From NCBI RefSeq assembly GCF_028715765.1, contig NZ_JAQURE010000005.1, positions 1 through 64,000 on the forward strand: a stretch of 64,000 bases of DNA, written 5' to 3'. Positions within the stretch are counted from its first letter, which is position 1; every line of letters begins with the position of its first letter. Of the stretch, positions 53,852 to 62,540 are shown in pieces. This stretch comes from Rhodoferax sp. Lineage in GTDB: Bacteria; Pseudomonadota; Gammaproteobacteria; Burkholderiales; Burkholderiaceae_C. A program made the translations under genes and the position numbers. The notes beneath the pieces are model-generated. The model saw only the letters and a program-made list of their open reading frames with translations, made no database searches and had not been told where the DNA came from.

Positions 53852-54775
53852 TTACACCCAGTCCCGAGGAACCAGATAGGTGCGGTACAGCTCGGCCTCA
53901 GGTGTGCCAGCCTCTGGCACTTGCTGGTAGGCCCAGCTCACCAGCGGCGGCATGGACAGCAAAATAGATTCCGAGCGCCCGCCGGACTGCAGCCCAAAAT
54001 GCGTGCCCCGATCCCAAACCAGGTTGAACTCCACATAGCGGCCACGCCGGTAGAGCTGAAAAGCACGTTCGCGCTCGCCATAAGGCGTGTCTTTGCGGCG
54101 CAACACAATGGGCAAGTAAGCGTCAAGAAACGCATTGCCCACGGCCTGCATCATGGCCTGGCTTTGCGCTTGCCCCAGCTCTGAGAAATCATCAAAAAAA
54201 ACGCCGCCCACGCCGCGCTGCTCGTTGCGGTGCTTGAGGAAAAAATACGTGTCGCACCAGGTTTTGAAGCGCGGGTATTTGTCGTCGCCAAAGGGCTGCA
54301 AAGCCGTTTTGCAGGTTTGGTGGAAATGCACGGCATCGGCTTCAAAGCCATAGTAAGGCGTCAAGTCCATGCCGCCGCCAAACCAGCAGACCTCGCGCCC
54401 GTCGGGTGCCGTGGCGGAAATCATGCGCACATTCATGTGAACGGTAGGCACGTAGGGGTTGCGCGGGTGAAACACCAGCGACACGCCCATGGCCTCAAAC
54501 GGCGCACCCGCCAGCTCCGGGCGGTGCTGTGTGGCTGATGGCGGCAGCTTGGGGCCCGTCACATGCGAAAACCCGCACCCGGCGCGCTCAAACAGGGGAC
54601 CACCTTCCAGAATTTGAGTGATGCCGAGGCCTTGCAGCGGCTCACCGGCCGGTTTTTCCCAGGCATCGGTCAAAAACGGCGTGCCATCGAGCTCAGTCAC
54701 GGCGGTGGTGATGCGCGCTTGCAGCCCCTTCAAATACGCGCTGACATCTTGCGCTGCAGTGGCTGTGCTGCTCAT
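53852..54775 (-). CDS. hemF: Oxygen-dependent coproporphyrinogen III oxidase
   Basis: The 307-residue enzyme makes two oxidative decarboxylations of coproporphyrinogen III with O2 in heme synthesis. Family landmarks are [32 protein letters not shown] (split around the metal-site His), [19 protein letters not shown] and [19 protein letters not shown]. The length is normal. The start overlaps the purD stop by 4 nt, so the two are translationally coupled. Its presence shows an aerobic or facultative lifestyle. Confidence 0.97.
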   Translation of the reverse strand: MSSTATAAQDVSAYLKGLQARITTAVTELDGTPFLTDAWEKPAGEPLQGLGITQILEGGPLFERAGCGFSHVTGPKLPPSATQHRPELAGAPFEAMGVSLVFHPRNPYVPTVHMNVRMISATAPDGREVCWFGGGMDLTPYYGFEADAVHFHQTCKTALQPFGDDKYPRFKTWCDTYFFLKHRNEQRGVGGVFFDDFSELGQAQSQAMMQAVGNAFLDAYLPIVLRRKDTPYGERERAFQLYRRGRYVEFNLVWDRGTHFGLQSGGRSESILLSMPPLVSWAYQQVPEAGTPEAELYRTYLVPRDWV

Positions 54776-56073
54776 GCAGCGGCACCCTTGACAGCGCGGT
54801 AACCAATGTCGGTGCGGTATTGCATGCCGTCGAAGTGAATGCCTGCGGCCACTTCATAGGCGCGCTGTTGCGCCAGCCGCACACTGTCGGCCAGCACCGT
54901 GACGCACAACACACGCCCGCCAGAAGTCAGCACATCAGCGTCTTGCAGCGTGGTGCCCGCATGGAACACACAAGCGTCTTCCGTTTCTTTGGGGATGCCG
55001 GTGATGGCATCGCCCTTGCGCGGGTTGGCCGGGTAGCCGTGGGCAGCCAGCACCACACCCAGCGCGGTGCGACGATCCCATTGCAGTTCAATTTGATCCA
55101 GCTTGCCATGCGCGCCGGGCTCGGTGGCGGCCAGCATCACATCAACCAGGTCGGTTTTCAGCCGCATCATGATGGGCTGGGTTTCGGGGTCGCCCATGCG
55201 GCAATTGAATTCAAGGGTTTTGGGCTTGCCTTGGGCGTCGATCATCAACCCGGCGTACAAAAAGCCGGTGAACGGAATGCCGTCTTTTTCCATGCCGCGC
55301 ACGGTGGGAAGGATGATGTCGCGCATGGCGCGGGCATGCACATCGGGGGTGACCACGGGCGCGGGAGAATAGGCGCCCATGCCGCCGGTGTTGGGGCCCA
55401 AGTCACCGGTTTGCAGGCGTTTGTGGTCTTGGCTGGTGGCCAGTGGCAACACGTTTTTGCCGTCCACCATGACGATGAAGCTGGCTTCTTCGCCCTGTAA
55501 AAACTCTTCAATGACAACGCGAGCACCGCCTTGGTTGTGGCTCACGCCCAAGGTGTTGTCCAGCAGCATGAAGTCAACCGCCTCATGCGCCTCGGCCAGT
55601 GTCATGGCCACCACCACACCCTTGCCGGCGGCCAGGCCGTCGGCCTTGACCACAATGGGCGCGCCTTTTTGGTCGATGTAAGCATGCGCCAGCACCGGGT
55701 CTGAAAACGTGTCGTACTCCGCGGTGGGAATGCCATGGCGTTTCATGAAGGCTTTGGAAAACGCCTTGGAGCTTTCCAATTGCGCCGCGGCTTGGGTCGG
55801 GCCAAAAATGCGCAGGCCATGCTTGCGGAAAATGTCCACCACGCCAGCGGCCAAAGGCACTTCGGGGCCGACCACGGTGAGGGCAATTTTTTGATCTGCC
55901 GCCCACAAGGCCAAGGCCTGCACATCGCTGCCGGGCACGTTCTCAAAACGCGGATCGGTGGCGGTGCCACCGTTGCCGGGGGCGACATAGATTTTGTGGG
56001 TTTTGGGTGATTGCGACAGCTTCCAGGCCAGCGCATGTTCACGGCCACCGCCGCCAATGACGAGGATTTTCAT
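54772..56073 (-). CDS. purD: Phosphoribosylamine-glycine ligase
   Basis: This 433-residue ATP-grasp enzyme makes glycinamide ribonucleotide in purine synthesis. Landmarks: [95 protein letters not shown] (read in two parts) and [15 protein letters not shown]. The length is normal. It overlaps yebC and hemF by 4 nt on each side. Confidence 0.97.
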   Translation of the reverse strand: MKILVIGGGGREHALAWKLSQSPKTHKIYVAPGNGGTATDPRFENVPGSDVQALALWAADQKIALTVVGPEVPLAAGVVDIFRKHGLRIFGPTQAAAQLESSKAFSKAFMKRHGIPTAEYDTFSDPVLAHAYIDQKGAPIVVKADGLAAGKGVVVAMTLAEAHEAVDFMLLDNTLGVSHNQGGARVVIEEFLQGEEASFIVMVDGKNVLPLATSQDHKRLQTGDLGPNTGGMGAYSPAPVVTPDVHARAMRDIILPTVRGMEKDGIPFTGFLYAGLMIDAQGKPKTLEFNCRMGDPETQPIMMRLKTDLVDVMLAATEPGAHGKLDQIELQWDRRTALGVVLAAHGYPANPRKGDAITGIPKETEDACVFHAGTTLQDADVLTSGGRVLCVTVLADSVRLAQQRAYEVAAGIHFDGMQYRTDIGYRAVKGAAA

Positions 56074-56804
56074 AAGTCTTCGGTGTCGAGTTCAGCGTTG
56101 TGATAGACCTCTTGCACATCGTCAAGGTCTTCAATGGCATCAAGCAGTTTTTGCATGCGGGCGGCATCGTCACCGGTGACTTCGATGGGGTTTTCGGCGC
56201 GCATGGTCACTTGGGCATCGTCAGGGGTCAGGCCAGCGGCTTCCAGGGCATTTTTGACGGCTTCAAAGTCGGCCACCGAGGTGATGACTTCGATGGCGCC
56301 ATCGTCATCGGTCACCACGTCGTCGGCTCCGGACTCCAATGCGATTTCCATCACCTTGTCTTCGCTTTGACCCGGAGCAAAAATGATTTGGCCACAGTGT
56401 TTGAACTGGAACGCCACCGAGCCTTCGGTGCCCATGTTGCCGCCAAACTTGGCAAACGCGTGGCGCACTTCAGCCACAGTGCGCACCTTGTTGTCGGTCA
56501 TGGTGTCAACAATGATGGCGGCGCCGCCAATGCCATAGCCTTCGTAGCGGATTTCTTCGTAGGTGATGCCCTCCACACTGCCGGTGGCCTTGTCAATGTT
56601 GTACTTGACGCGATCGGCGGGCATGTTGGCGGCCTTGGCGCGGTCTACGGCCAAACGCAGGCGCGGGTTGGTTGACAAATCGCCACCCCCGGCGCGCGCC
56701 GCCACCGTGATTTCACGGATGATGCGGGTCCAAATTTTTCCGCGCTTTTCGTCTTGACGGCCTTTGCGGTGCTGAATATTGGCCCATTTGCTGTGTCCTG
56801 CCAC
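56070..56804 (-). CDS. yebC: YebC/PmpR-family protein
   Basis: The 244-residue protein has the full YebC signature: [28 protein letters not shown] at the start (read as its first 28 residues), then [38 protein letters not shown] and [19 protein letters not shown]. Family members act as transcription regulators, and recent work ties some to translation of proline stretches. It is the first gene of the long minus-strand operon, and its promoter lies in the 58 bases before the divergent HerA-like gene. Confidence 0.95.
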   Translation of the reverse strand: MAGHSKWANIQHRKGRQDEKRGKIWTRIIREITVAARAGGGDLSTNPRLRLAVDRAKAANMPADRVKYNIDKATGSVEGITYEEIRYEGYGIGGAAIIVDTMTDNKVRTVAEVRHAFAKFGGNMGTEGSVAFQFKHCGQIIFAPGQSEDKVMEIALESGADDVVTDDDGAIEVITSVADFEAVKNALEAAGLTPDDAQVTMRAENPIEVTGDDAARMQKLLDAIEDLDDVQEVYHNAELDTEDL

Positions 56805-56862
56805 GTGAAATCCTTTAAAAATTCGTTACGCTACTGATCCGATTGTACTTTTTGAGGTTGAC

Positions 56863-58380
56863 ATGCCCGAACCCATTTTGATAGCCCAACATGGCCAAAC
56901 CCAATGCCTGTTGCACCCTGACAAGGCCAACCGGCATGGCCTGATCACCGGCGCCACCGGCACCGGCAAAACCATCACCTTGCAAACCATGGCCGAGGGG
57001 TTTTCCAAGCTGGGCGTGCCGGTGTTCATGGCCGACATCAAGGGCGACCTCACCGGTCTCTCGCAGGCCGGCAGCTCTACGCCTAAACTGGCCAAAGTGC
57101 TTACTGAACGTGCGCTACCTGCTCCTGAATACGCAGCATTTCCAACCACCTTGTGGGACGTGTTTGGCGAACAAGGCCACCCGGTGCGCGCCACCGTGAG
57201 CGACCTCGGGCCACTGCTGCTGGCGCGCATGCTCAACCTCAACGACACCCAGGCGGGCGTGCTGCAACTGGTGTTCAAAATTGCCGACGATGCCGGTTTG
57301 CTGATTCTTGACATGAAAGACCTGCGCGCCATGTGCCAGCATGTGGGTGACAACGCATCCACCTTCACCACCGAGTACGGCAACATCAGCGCCGCCAGCA
57401 TTGGCGCCATTCAGCGCGGATTGATGCAAATTGAAAGTCAGGGCGGCGACAAATTTTTTGGCGAGCCAATGCTCAACATCGCTGATTTGATGCAAACCGA
57501 TGGCACCGGGCGCGGCATGATCAACATTTTGGCGGCTGACAAACTGATGGCCTCACCCCGCCTGTACAGCACCTTTTTGCTGTGGATGCTGAGCGAGCTG
57601 TTTGAAAACCTGCCCGAGGTAGGCGACCTGGATAAACCCAAACTGGTGTTCTTTTTTGACGAGGCTCACCTGTTGTTTGCCGATGCCCCCAAAGTACTGG
57701 TTGAGCGCATTGAGCTGGTGGTGCGGCTGGTGCGCTCCAAAGGCGTGGGCGTGTATTTTGTGACGCAAAACCCGCTTGACATCCCCGACACGGTGCTGGC
57801 GCAGTTGGGCAACCGGGTGCAGCACGCCCTGCGCGCCTTCACGCCGCGTGACCAAAAAGCCGTGAAAAGCGCCGCCGATACCATGCGCCCCAACCCTGGG
57901 CTGGACGTGGGTGCAGCCATCACCGAACTGGCCGTGGGCGAAGCGTTGGTGAGTTTTCTGGACGAAAAAGGTCGTCCCAGCCCGACCGAGCGGGTTTACG
58001 TGCTGCCACCGGCAGGGCAAATTGGCCCGATCAGCGCGGCGCAGCGCCAAACCCTGCTGACCGAGTCGATCGTGGCTGGGGTTTATGAGAAAACGCTAGA
58101 CCGTGAGTCGGCCTATGAAAAAATCAAAGGCCGCACAGCCACCGCCACGGCACCAGCCAACCAGCCCGGCGTGGCCAGCCGTGACGCAGCCCCGGCAGAC
58201 TCGGGCGGCTTGCTCGACAGCCTGGGTGCCGGGCTGGGCAACTTGCTGGGCGGGGGCAGTGGCAGGCGCACCAGCGCCGGTGAGCAGTTGTTCAAAAGTG
58301 CCGCCAGCTCGATTGGCCGAGAAGTAGGTCGCCAGATCATTCGCGGCGTGTTGGGTGGTATTTTTGGCGGAAAACGCTAG
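56863..58380 (+). CDS. HerA-like P-loop ATPase (DUF853/YjgR family)
   Basis: The 505-residue protein has Walker A G30-A-T-G-T-G-K-T and ADIKGDLTGLSQAG nearby, a Walker B LVFFFDEAHLLF near residues 260-270, and GVYFVTQNPLDIPDTVLAQLGNRVQHALR, all typical of the HerA/FtsK-related YjgR family. The C-terminus has a Gly/Ser-rich tail (GLGNLLGGGSG) and ends IIRGVLGGIFGGKR, as in YjgR. The biochemical role is not established. It is followed by a repeat-rich gap. Confidence 0.9.
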   Translation: MPEPILIAQHGQTQCLLHPDKANRHGLITGATGTGKTITLQTMAEGFSKLGVPVFMADIKGDLTGLSQAGSSTPKLAKVLTERALPAPEYAAFPTTLWDVFGEQGHPVRATVSDLGPLLLARMLNLNDTQAGVLQLVFKIADDAGLLILDMKDLRAMCQHVGDNASTFTTEYGNISAASIGAIQRGLMQIESQGGDKFFGEPMLNIADLMQTDGTGRGMINILAADKLMASPRLYSTFLLWMLSELFENLPEVGDLDKPKLVFFFDEAHLLFADAPKVLVERIELVVRLVRSKGVGVYFVTQNPLDIPDTVLAQLGNRVQHALRAFTPRDQKAVKSAADTMRPNPGLDVGAAITELAVGEALVSFLDEKGRPSPTERVYVLPPAGQIGPISAAQRQTLLTESIVAGVYEKTLDRESAYEKIKGRTATATAPANQPGVASRDAAPADSGGLLDSLGAGLGNLLGGGSGRRTSAGEQLFKSAASSIGREVGRQIIRGVLGGIFGGKR

Positions 58381-58460
58381 TCCAGTCTGCGTCAGTTGCT
58401 CTCAAAAGTAAAGCTAACACCGCTCTAGGAAAAGCTGAGAAATCCGTCTTTTTTACCAAA

Positions 58461-58512
58461 ATTCATAGCTGCTAACGCTTATTTAACCTGGGCTACAGGC
58501 TGTTTTCTTATA
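58461..58512 (+). repeat. Short palindromic repeat fused to long-hairpin copy 3
   Basis: ATTCATAGCTGCTAACGCTT followed by ATTTAACCTGGGCTACAGGC and TGTTTTCTTATAAATC. It is the same arrangement as at 48337. Confidence 0.75.
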
Positions 58513-58536
58513 AATCATCGAGTCCAAACCATGTGA

Positions 58537-58668
58537 GGCAGGGTGATTGGGTCAGGGGACCGGGCTTTGGGGTGAAATGCGCGCGAAAGAGGTTTTCGCT
58601 AACTGAACCGCTAGCCCCGCGCGTGCTTTCACCCCAAAACCGCACGCCCCTGACCCAGTCGCCCTGCT
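58537..58668 (+). repeat. Long-hairpin element, copy 3
   Basis: This 132-bp element has left arm GGCAGGGTGATTGGGTCAGG and right arm CCTGACCCAGTCGCCCTGCT. The inner arms CTTTGGGGTGAAA and TTTCACCCCAAAA pair perfectly, and a possible inner stem GGTT/AACC closes the loop. It is the best-paired copy and lies 156 bases after the HerA-like stop. Confidence 0.85.
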
Positions 58669-58732
58669 GGGTTCCACCTCAAGCACCCCGACTGAACACA
58701 CCATCCAAAGCGCTTTGTCTAAACCCAAGTGC

Positions 58733-59311
58733 TCAGCGCAAGTGTTTGAACATCTTGGCTTTGAAGCTCTCGGGCACACCCAAGCGCCGCTGGCCGGGGA
58801 TCAGCTCAAACGTCTCACCAGCCTGCAGCGTGCCAGGCTCGTCTACCGCCAGGTAAAAACCACAACACCCCTGCAGCGCCATCAGCTTGGCAGCCAGGCC
58901 AAAGCCCATGGCCGCATTGAATTTGTAGCAGGGCTCGCGCGGCTGCGTGACGCGCAAGGCGCAATGGGCAAAACGCAGCACGTCGCCCACCCAGACATCG
59001 GTTTCCAACACGCCTGCCAGGCTCAGGTTTTCACCCATGCTGCCCCAAGGCAATGCGTCGTCGATGTCGCCAAGCCCCGCTTTTGCCCGCGCCTCACGCC
59101 AAAAAGGGTAGTGCTCGCTGGGGTAGGCATACACCGCCTTGTCCAGCCCGCCATGCACCGACAAATCGGCCTGCTCGTCGCCCATCAGCCCCAGCGGCAA
59201 CACCGGCACGGGGTCGGCCACGGCCTGTTTGTGGATGGCGGTGAGCACGCTGCGGCCATGAATCATGGCGCGGCGTGCGGGAGCGGTTTGCAGGCTGAGC
59301 AGGTGTGGCAT
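58733..59311 (-). CDS. MOSC-domain protein (YiiM-like)
   Basis: The 192-residue protein is a stand-alone MOSC domain. It has the characteristic VHGGLDKAVYAYPSEHYPFW, GSMGENLSLAGV and the conserved Cys of TQPREPCYKF. MOSC proteins use the molybdenum cofactor to reduce N-hydroxylated compounds or carry sulfur. E. coli YiiM confers resistance to 6-N-hydroxylaminopurine. I start at ATG 59311 with GGGAG upstream; an in-frame TTG at 59320 is possible. Later in the window a ModA-like binding protein could supply molybdate, but this link is speculative. Confidence 0.88.
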   Translation of the reverse strand: MPHLLSLQTAPARRAMIHGRSVLTAIHKQAVADPVPVLPLGLMGDEQADLSVHGGLDKAVYAYPSEHYPFWREARAKAGLGDIDDALPWGSMGENLSLAGVLETDVWVGDVLRFAHCALRVTQPREPCYKFNAAMGFGLAAKLMALQGCCGFYLAVDEPGTLQAGETFELIPGQRRLGVPESFKAKMFKHLR

Positions 59312-59478
59312 GGTGATCAACTCCCAAAGAAAAGGACAAGAAAAAAATGAGGCGACCCTCTTGTACTTAAAACGTCATCGGATCAATCCGTCAAAAAAAC
59401 AACCCGTCCAGATTGTCCACGCACCACCGCCTCAAGGCCAAGGCATACTTGATTCCCTGACGCCGAAGGAAACCCGCC

Positions 59479-60390
59479 ATGCTTGCCCGCTTTTTACGCT
59501 TTGCCTACCTGTTCCAGTTCTTGACCGGCACACTTCTGGGCACGTGGGGTGCCATGAATTTGGCTGCCGACTGGGGGGGCTGGGCTTTGGCCCTGGTGCT
59601 GTTGGGTGGCGTGGGTTGGATTTTGGTATGGCAAGCGCTGGGGATTGGCTGGACCATGTGGAGAGCGCGGGTGCATGGGGCTGGCTGGCTGAACGCGGTG
59701 TGGGGCGAATTTGTCGCGGCGGTGCAAGTTTTTGCCCTGCGCCAGCCCTGGGTCACGCGCAACCCTGGCCTTTTGCTGCCCACCAAGCCGCCTGCGCCGG
59801 GTCAAGCCGCGCTGCCCGTGCTGCTGGTGCACGGTTTCATTTGCAACCACCGGTTGTGGGACAAAGTGGCGCCCGCGCTGCGCCAGGCCGGACACCCGGT
59901 GTTGGCGGTGGATCTGGAGCCACTGTTCACCTCGATTGACGATTACGCCCCCTTGATTGAGCACGCGGGGCAACAGCTGCGCCAGCAAACCGGCGCCCAC
60001 CAAGTGGTGCTGGTGGGGCACAGCATGGGTGGCTTGGTGCTGCGCGCCTGGCTGCGCACCTATGGCGCCAACCACGTGGCACGCTTGATCACCCTGGGCA
60101 CCCCGCACCAGGGTACGCAAACGCCGCAATGGGTCAGCACCCCCAATGGCCAACAAATGGCCTGGCACAGCCCCTGGCTGGCACAGCTTGCCGCCAGCGA
60201 AACACCGGCCAAGCGCCAACTCATGCGCCTAGCCTACACGCAGCACGACAACGTAGTCTTTCCCCAGCAAGCCCAACTGCTCGATGGCGCGCCTGTCACC
60301 GTTTTTCAAGGCATGGGGCATGTGCAAATGTGTCTGGACGACAGCGTGATCCGCTGGCTGCTGCAACAAGCCCGTGACGCTAATCAGTAA
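59479..60390 (+). CDS. Membrane-anchored alpha/beta hydrolase (lipase-like)
   Basis: The 303-residue protein has two N-terminal membrane helices (about residues 10-28 and 35-58) and an alpha/beta-hydrolase domain: oxyanion region VLLVHGFICNHRLWD, nucleophile elbow GHSMGG (Ser), LITLGTPHQGTQ, the acid probably in the segment near residue 255, and the catalytic His in GMGHVQM. It resembles LipA/PGAP1-type triacylglycerol lipases or acetyltransferases with a similar fold. The substrate is unknown. It is transcribed alone or with the chromate genes, which begin 79 bases later. Confidence 0.82.
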   Translation: MLARFLRFAYLFQFLTGTLLGTWGAMNLAADWGGWALALVLLGGVGWILVWQALGIGWTMWRARVHGAGWLNAVWGEFVAAVQVFALRQPWVTRNPGLLLPTKPPAPGQAALPVLLVHGFICNHRLWDKVAPALRQAGHPVLAVDLEPLFTSIDDYAPLIEHAGQQLRQQTGAHQVVLVGHSMGGLVLRAWLRTYGANHVARLITLGTPHQGTQTPQWVSTPNGQQMAWHSPWLAQLAASETPAKRQLMRLAYTQHDNVVFPQQAQLLDGAPVTVFQGMGHVQMCLDDSVIRWLLQQARDANQ

Positions 60391-60469
60391 GTTTCATGGA
60401 CATGGCGCCCCCTCCGGCATGACGCTTACGCTGTGGGCACAACGTGTGGGCTGCCCTCCATAATGGCGC

Positions 60470-61093
60470 ATGGCTTCAACCCCTGCTGAACTTACCCCAG
60501 TGACACCCCCACCCCAACCTCGCCCGCACAGCTTGCCCGAGCTGTTTTGGGCTTTCACAGCACTCGCCTTGCAGGGCTTTGGCGGCGTACTGGCCATCAC
60601 CCAGCGCGAGTTGGTGGACAAGCGGCAATGGCTCACACCGGCGCAGTTCATTGAAGACTGGGCCGTTGCACAGGTACTGCCCGGCCCCAATGTGGTGAAT
60701 TTGGCGCTGATGGTGGGCGACCGCTACTTTGGCGTGCGCGGCGGCATGGTGGCGCTGGCCGGCATGTTGGGCTTTCCGCTGCTGATGGTGCTGGCGCTGG
60801 CAGCGCTGTTTGCCAGCGTGGCGGACTCGCCTCAGGTGCAGGGTGCATTGCGCGGCATGGGTGCGGTAGCCGCCGGCATGATTGTGGCCACGGGTCTGAA
60901 ACTGTTTGCAGCTTTAAAACAAAATGTGCTTGGAGTGCTTGTATGTAATGCGCTGGCAGCTATAACTTTCATATCAATTGCGGTCTTGCGCTGGCCGCTG
61001 CCCTGGGTCTTGCTGGGGCTGGGTAGCCTGGGCAGTGTGTGGGCTTACCGCCAGCTGGGGCAGCTTGACCGCCGGGCGAAAGGCGCGCCATGA
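60470..61093 (+). CDS. chrA: Chromate transporter subunit, N-terminal-type CHR domain
   Basis: The 207-residue membrane protein is one half of a split chromate transporter (short-chain CHR family). It has the CHR signature LFWAFTALALQGFGG and VAQVLPGPNVVNLALMVGDRYFG. Such pairs must work together to export chromate. A repeat-derived stretch (60930-60965) encodes residues about 155-165 (LVCNALAAITF) within a membrane helix. It overlaps the second half by 4 nt (ATGA). Confidence 0.9.
   Translation: MASTPAELTPVTPPPQPRPHSLPELFWAFTALALQGFGGVLAITQRELVDKRQWLTPAQFIEDWAVAQVLPGPNVVNLALMVGDRYFGVRGGMVALAGMLGFPLLMVLALAALFASVADSPQVQGALRGMGAVAAGMIVATGLKLFAALKQNVLGVLVCNALAAITFISIAVLRWPLPWVLLGLGSLGSVWAYRQLGQLDRRAKGAP
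60930..60965 (-). repeat. Short palindromic repeat inside the chromate-transporter gene
   Basis: On the minus strand: ATAGCTGCCAGCGCATTAC then ATACAAGCACTCCAAGC, a divergent but alignable copy read in frame. Confidence 0.55.
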
Positions 61094-61698
61094 CTGCCGC
61101 ATGGGGTGCGCTGTGGCAGGCGCTGGACTGGCTGGCGCTACTGGGGCAGTTTTTGCTGCTCTCGCTGTTGTCGGTGGGTGGTGCCATCACCACCGTGCCC
61201 GACATGCACCGCACGCTGGTCAACCAGCACCAGTGGCTGACCGATGCCCAGTTCAATGCCTCGATTGCCCTGGCGCAAGCCGCACCGGGTCCCAACGTGC
61301 TGTTTGTGGCGCTGCTGGGCTGGCACATTGGCTTGAACGCGGCCGCCGGGCTGGGCTCGGCTGGTTTGAGCGGGGTCAGCGCGCTGCTGGGGGTGGCGGT
61401 CACGATGTTGGGCATTTTGCTGCCCAGCACCACACTGACCTTTGTGGCTTCGCGCTGGTGTCATCAAAACCGGGAACGGCGCGGCGTGCGCGCCTTCAAA
61501 CAAGGCCTGGCGCCGGTGGTGGTGGCGCTGATGCTGGCCACCGGCTGGATTTTGACCGCAGCCCAGGGCAGCCAGCTGCGCCACTGGCCGCTGTGGCTGC
61601 TGACCGGGGTAGCCGCGCTGCTGGTGTGGCAAACCCGTGTGCATTTGTTGTGGCTGCTCAGTGCCGGCGCGCTGCTGGGGTGGTTTAATTTGATCTGA
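61090..61698 (+). CDS. chrA: Chromate transporter subunit, second CHR domain
   Basis: The 202-residue membrane protein is the partner half of the split chromate transporter: FLLLSLLSVGGAITTVPDMH, the helix motif SIALAQAAPGPNVLFVALLGWHIG (landmark APGPN) and a hydrophobic C-terminal half. It starts inside the first half by 4 nt, so both are made in equal amounts. Opposite membrane orientation of the two halves is known for other short-chain pairs. Confidence 0.9.
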   Translation: MTAAWGALWQALDWLALLGQFLLLSLLSVGGAITTVPDMHRTLVNQHQWLTDAQFNASIALAQAAPGPNVLFVALLGWHIGLNAAAGLGSAGLSGVSALLGVAVTMLGILLPSTTLTFVASRWCHQNRERRGVRAFKQGLAPVVVALMLATGWILTAAQGSQLRHWPLWLLTGVAALLVWQTRVHLLWLLSAGALLGWFNLI

Positions 61699-61721
61699 TT
61701 TTTCTTTCTGAGCACTTCACC

Positions 61722-62516
61722 ATGAATTTCCCGCTTTTGAGCCGACTTTTCATCACTTTGGGGCTGCTGCTGGCCACGCCCCTGCTGACCTGGGCACAAG
61801 CCAGCCCGCCCGAGCTGCTGCTGCACTGCGGCATCACCATGGTGCGCCCCATGACCGAGATTGCCAAACAGTTTGAGGCGCAAGAAAACGTCGTCATTCG
61901 CATCGTCCAGGGGGGCTCTGAAGACCTGTACCAGGGTGCCAAACTCAGCGGCCAAGGCGACTGGTATTTGCCTGGCGAGCCTTCTTACCATGCCAAGCAC
62001 CTCAAAGAGGGCCTGTTCGGCAACTTTGTCACCGTGGGTTACAACCAAATGGCATTGATCGTACAAAAAGGCAACCCTAAAAAACTCAAAGCCGACCCGC
62101 GTGAGCTGCTGCGCAAAGACTTGACCGTGATTTTGGGCAACGCCGAGTCCGGCAGCGTGGGCCAAGAAGCCAAAACCGTGCTGGACGGTTTGGGCATTTA
62201 CCCCAAGGTGGTGAAATCCGCCGCCTTTTTGTCACCCGACTCGCGTGGCCTGATGAACGCCATGAAAAAAGGTGATGCCGATGCCACCTTGAGCTGGCGC
62301 GCCACCGGCTTGTTTGCCGACAACGCCGTCAAACTTGACGTGATTGACCTCAGCGCCCAGTTTGCCAAGCCGCAAGCGCTGCTGCTGATCCAGCTCAAAA
62401 GCAGCCAACACCCCGAACTGGCCACCAAATTCATGCAGTGGGCAGCGGGTGCGCAAGGGCAAGCCATTTTTGTCAAGCATGGCTTTTTGGACAACACCAC
62501 TCCAGTCACCCGCTGA
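61722..62516 (+). CDS. Periplasmic substrate-binding protein (ModA-like)
   Basis: The 264-residue protein has a signal peptide ending TWAQA and a PBP type 2 fold like molybdate/tungstate-binding ModA/WtpA: LLLHCGITMVRPMTEIAKQF, IVQGGSEDLYQ, GDWYLPGEPSYHAKHL and NAESGSVGQEAKTVLDGLG. No modB or modC transport genes are nearby. It starts 24 bases after chrA and 25 bases before a PAS-domain sensor, so it may belong to signalling rather than uptake. The ligand cannot be read from sequence. Confidence 0.8.
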   Translation: MNFPLLSRLFITLGLLLATPLLTWAQASPPELLLHCGITMVRPMTEIAKQFEAQENVVIRIVQGGSEDLYQGAKLSGQGDWYLPGEPSYHAKHLKEGLFGNFVTVGYNQMALIVQKGNPKKLKADPRELLRKDLTVILGNAESGSVGQEAKTVLDGLGIYPKVVKSAAFLSPDSRGLMNAMKKGDADATLSWRATGLFADNAVKLDVIDLSAQFAKPQALLLIQLKSSQHPELATKFMQWAAGAQGQAIFVKHGFLDNTTPVTR

Positions 62517-62540
62517 GATGCATGGCCTCATGAGCGCACC

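Larger units (their letters stand above)
58381..58732. other. 352-bp noncoding, repeat-bearing region
   Basis: This gap lies between the convergent HerA-like and MOSC genes. It contains the composite unit 58454-58679, made of a short palindromic repeat followed by long-hairpin copy 3, and otherwise nothing I can identify. Confidence 0.7.

Noticed and set aside
57090-57135. Another short palindromic repeat copy inside the HerA-like gene
   Set aside because: Only GTGCTTAC and GTGCGCTACCTGC resemble the consensus. The rest does not align, so it was left out.
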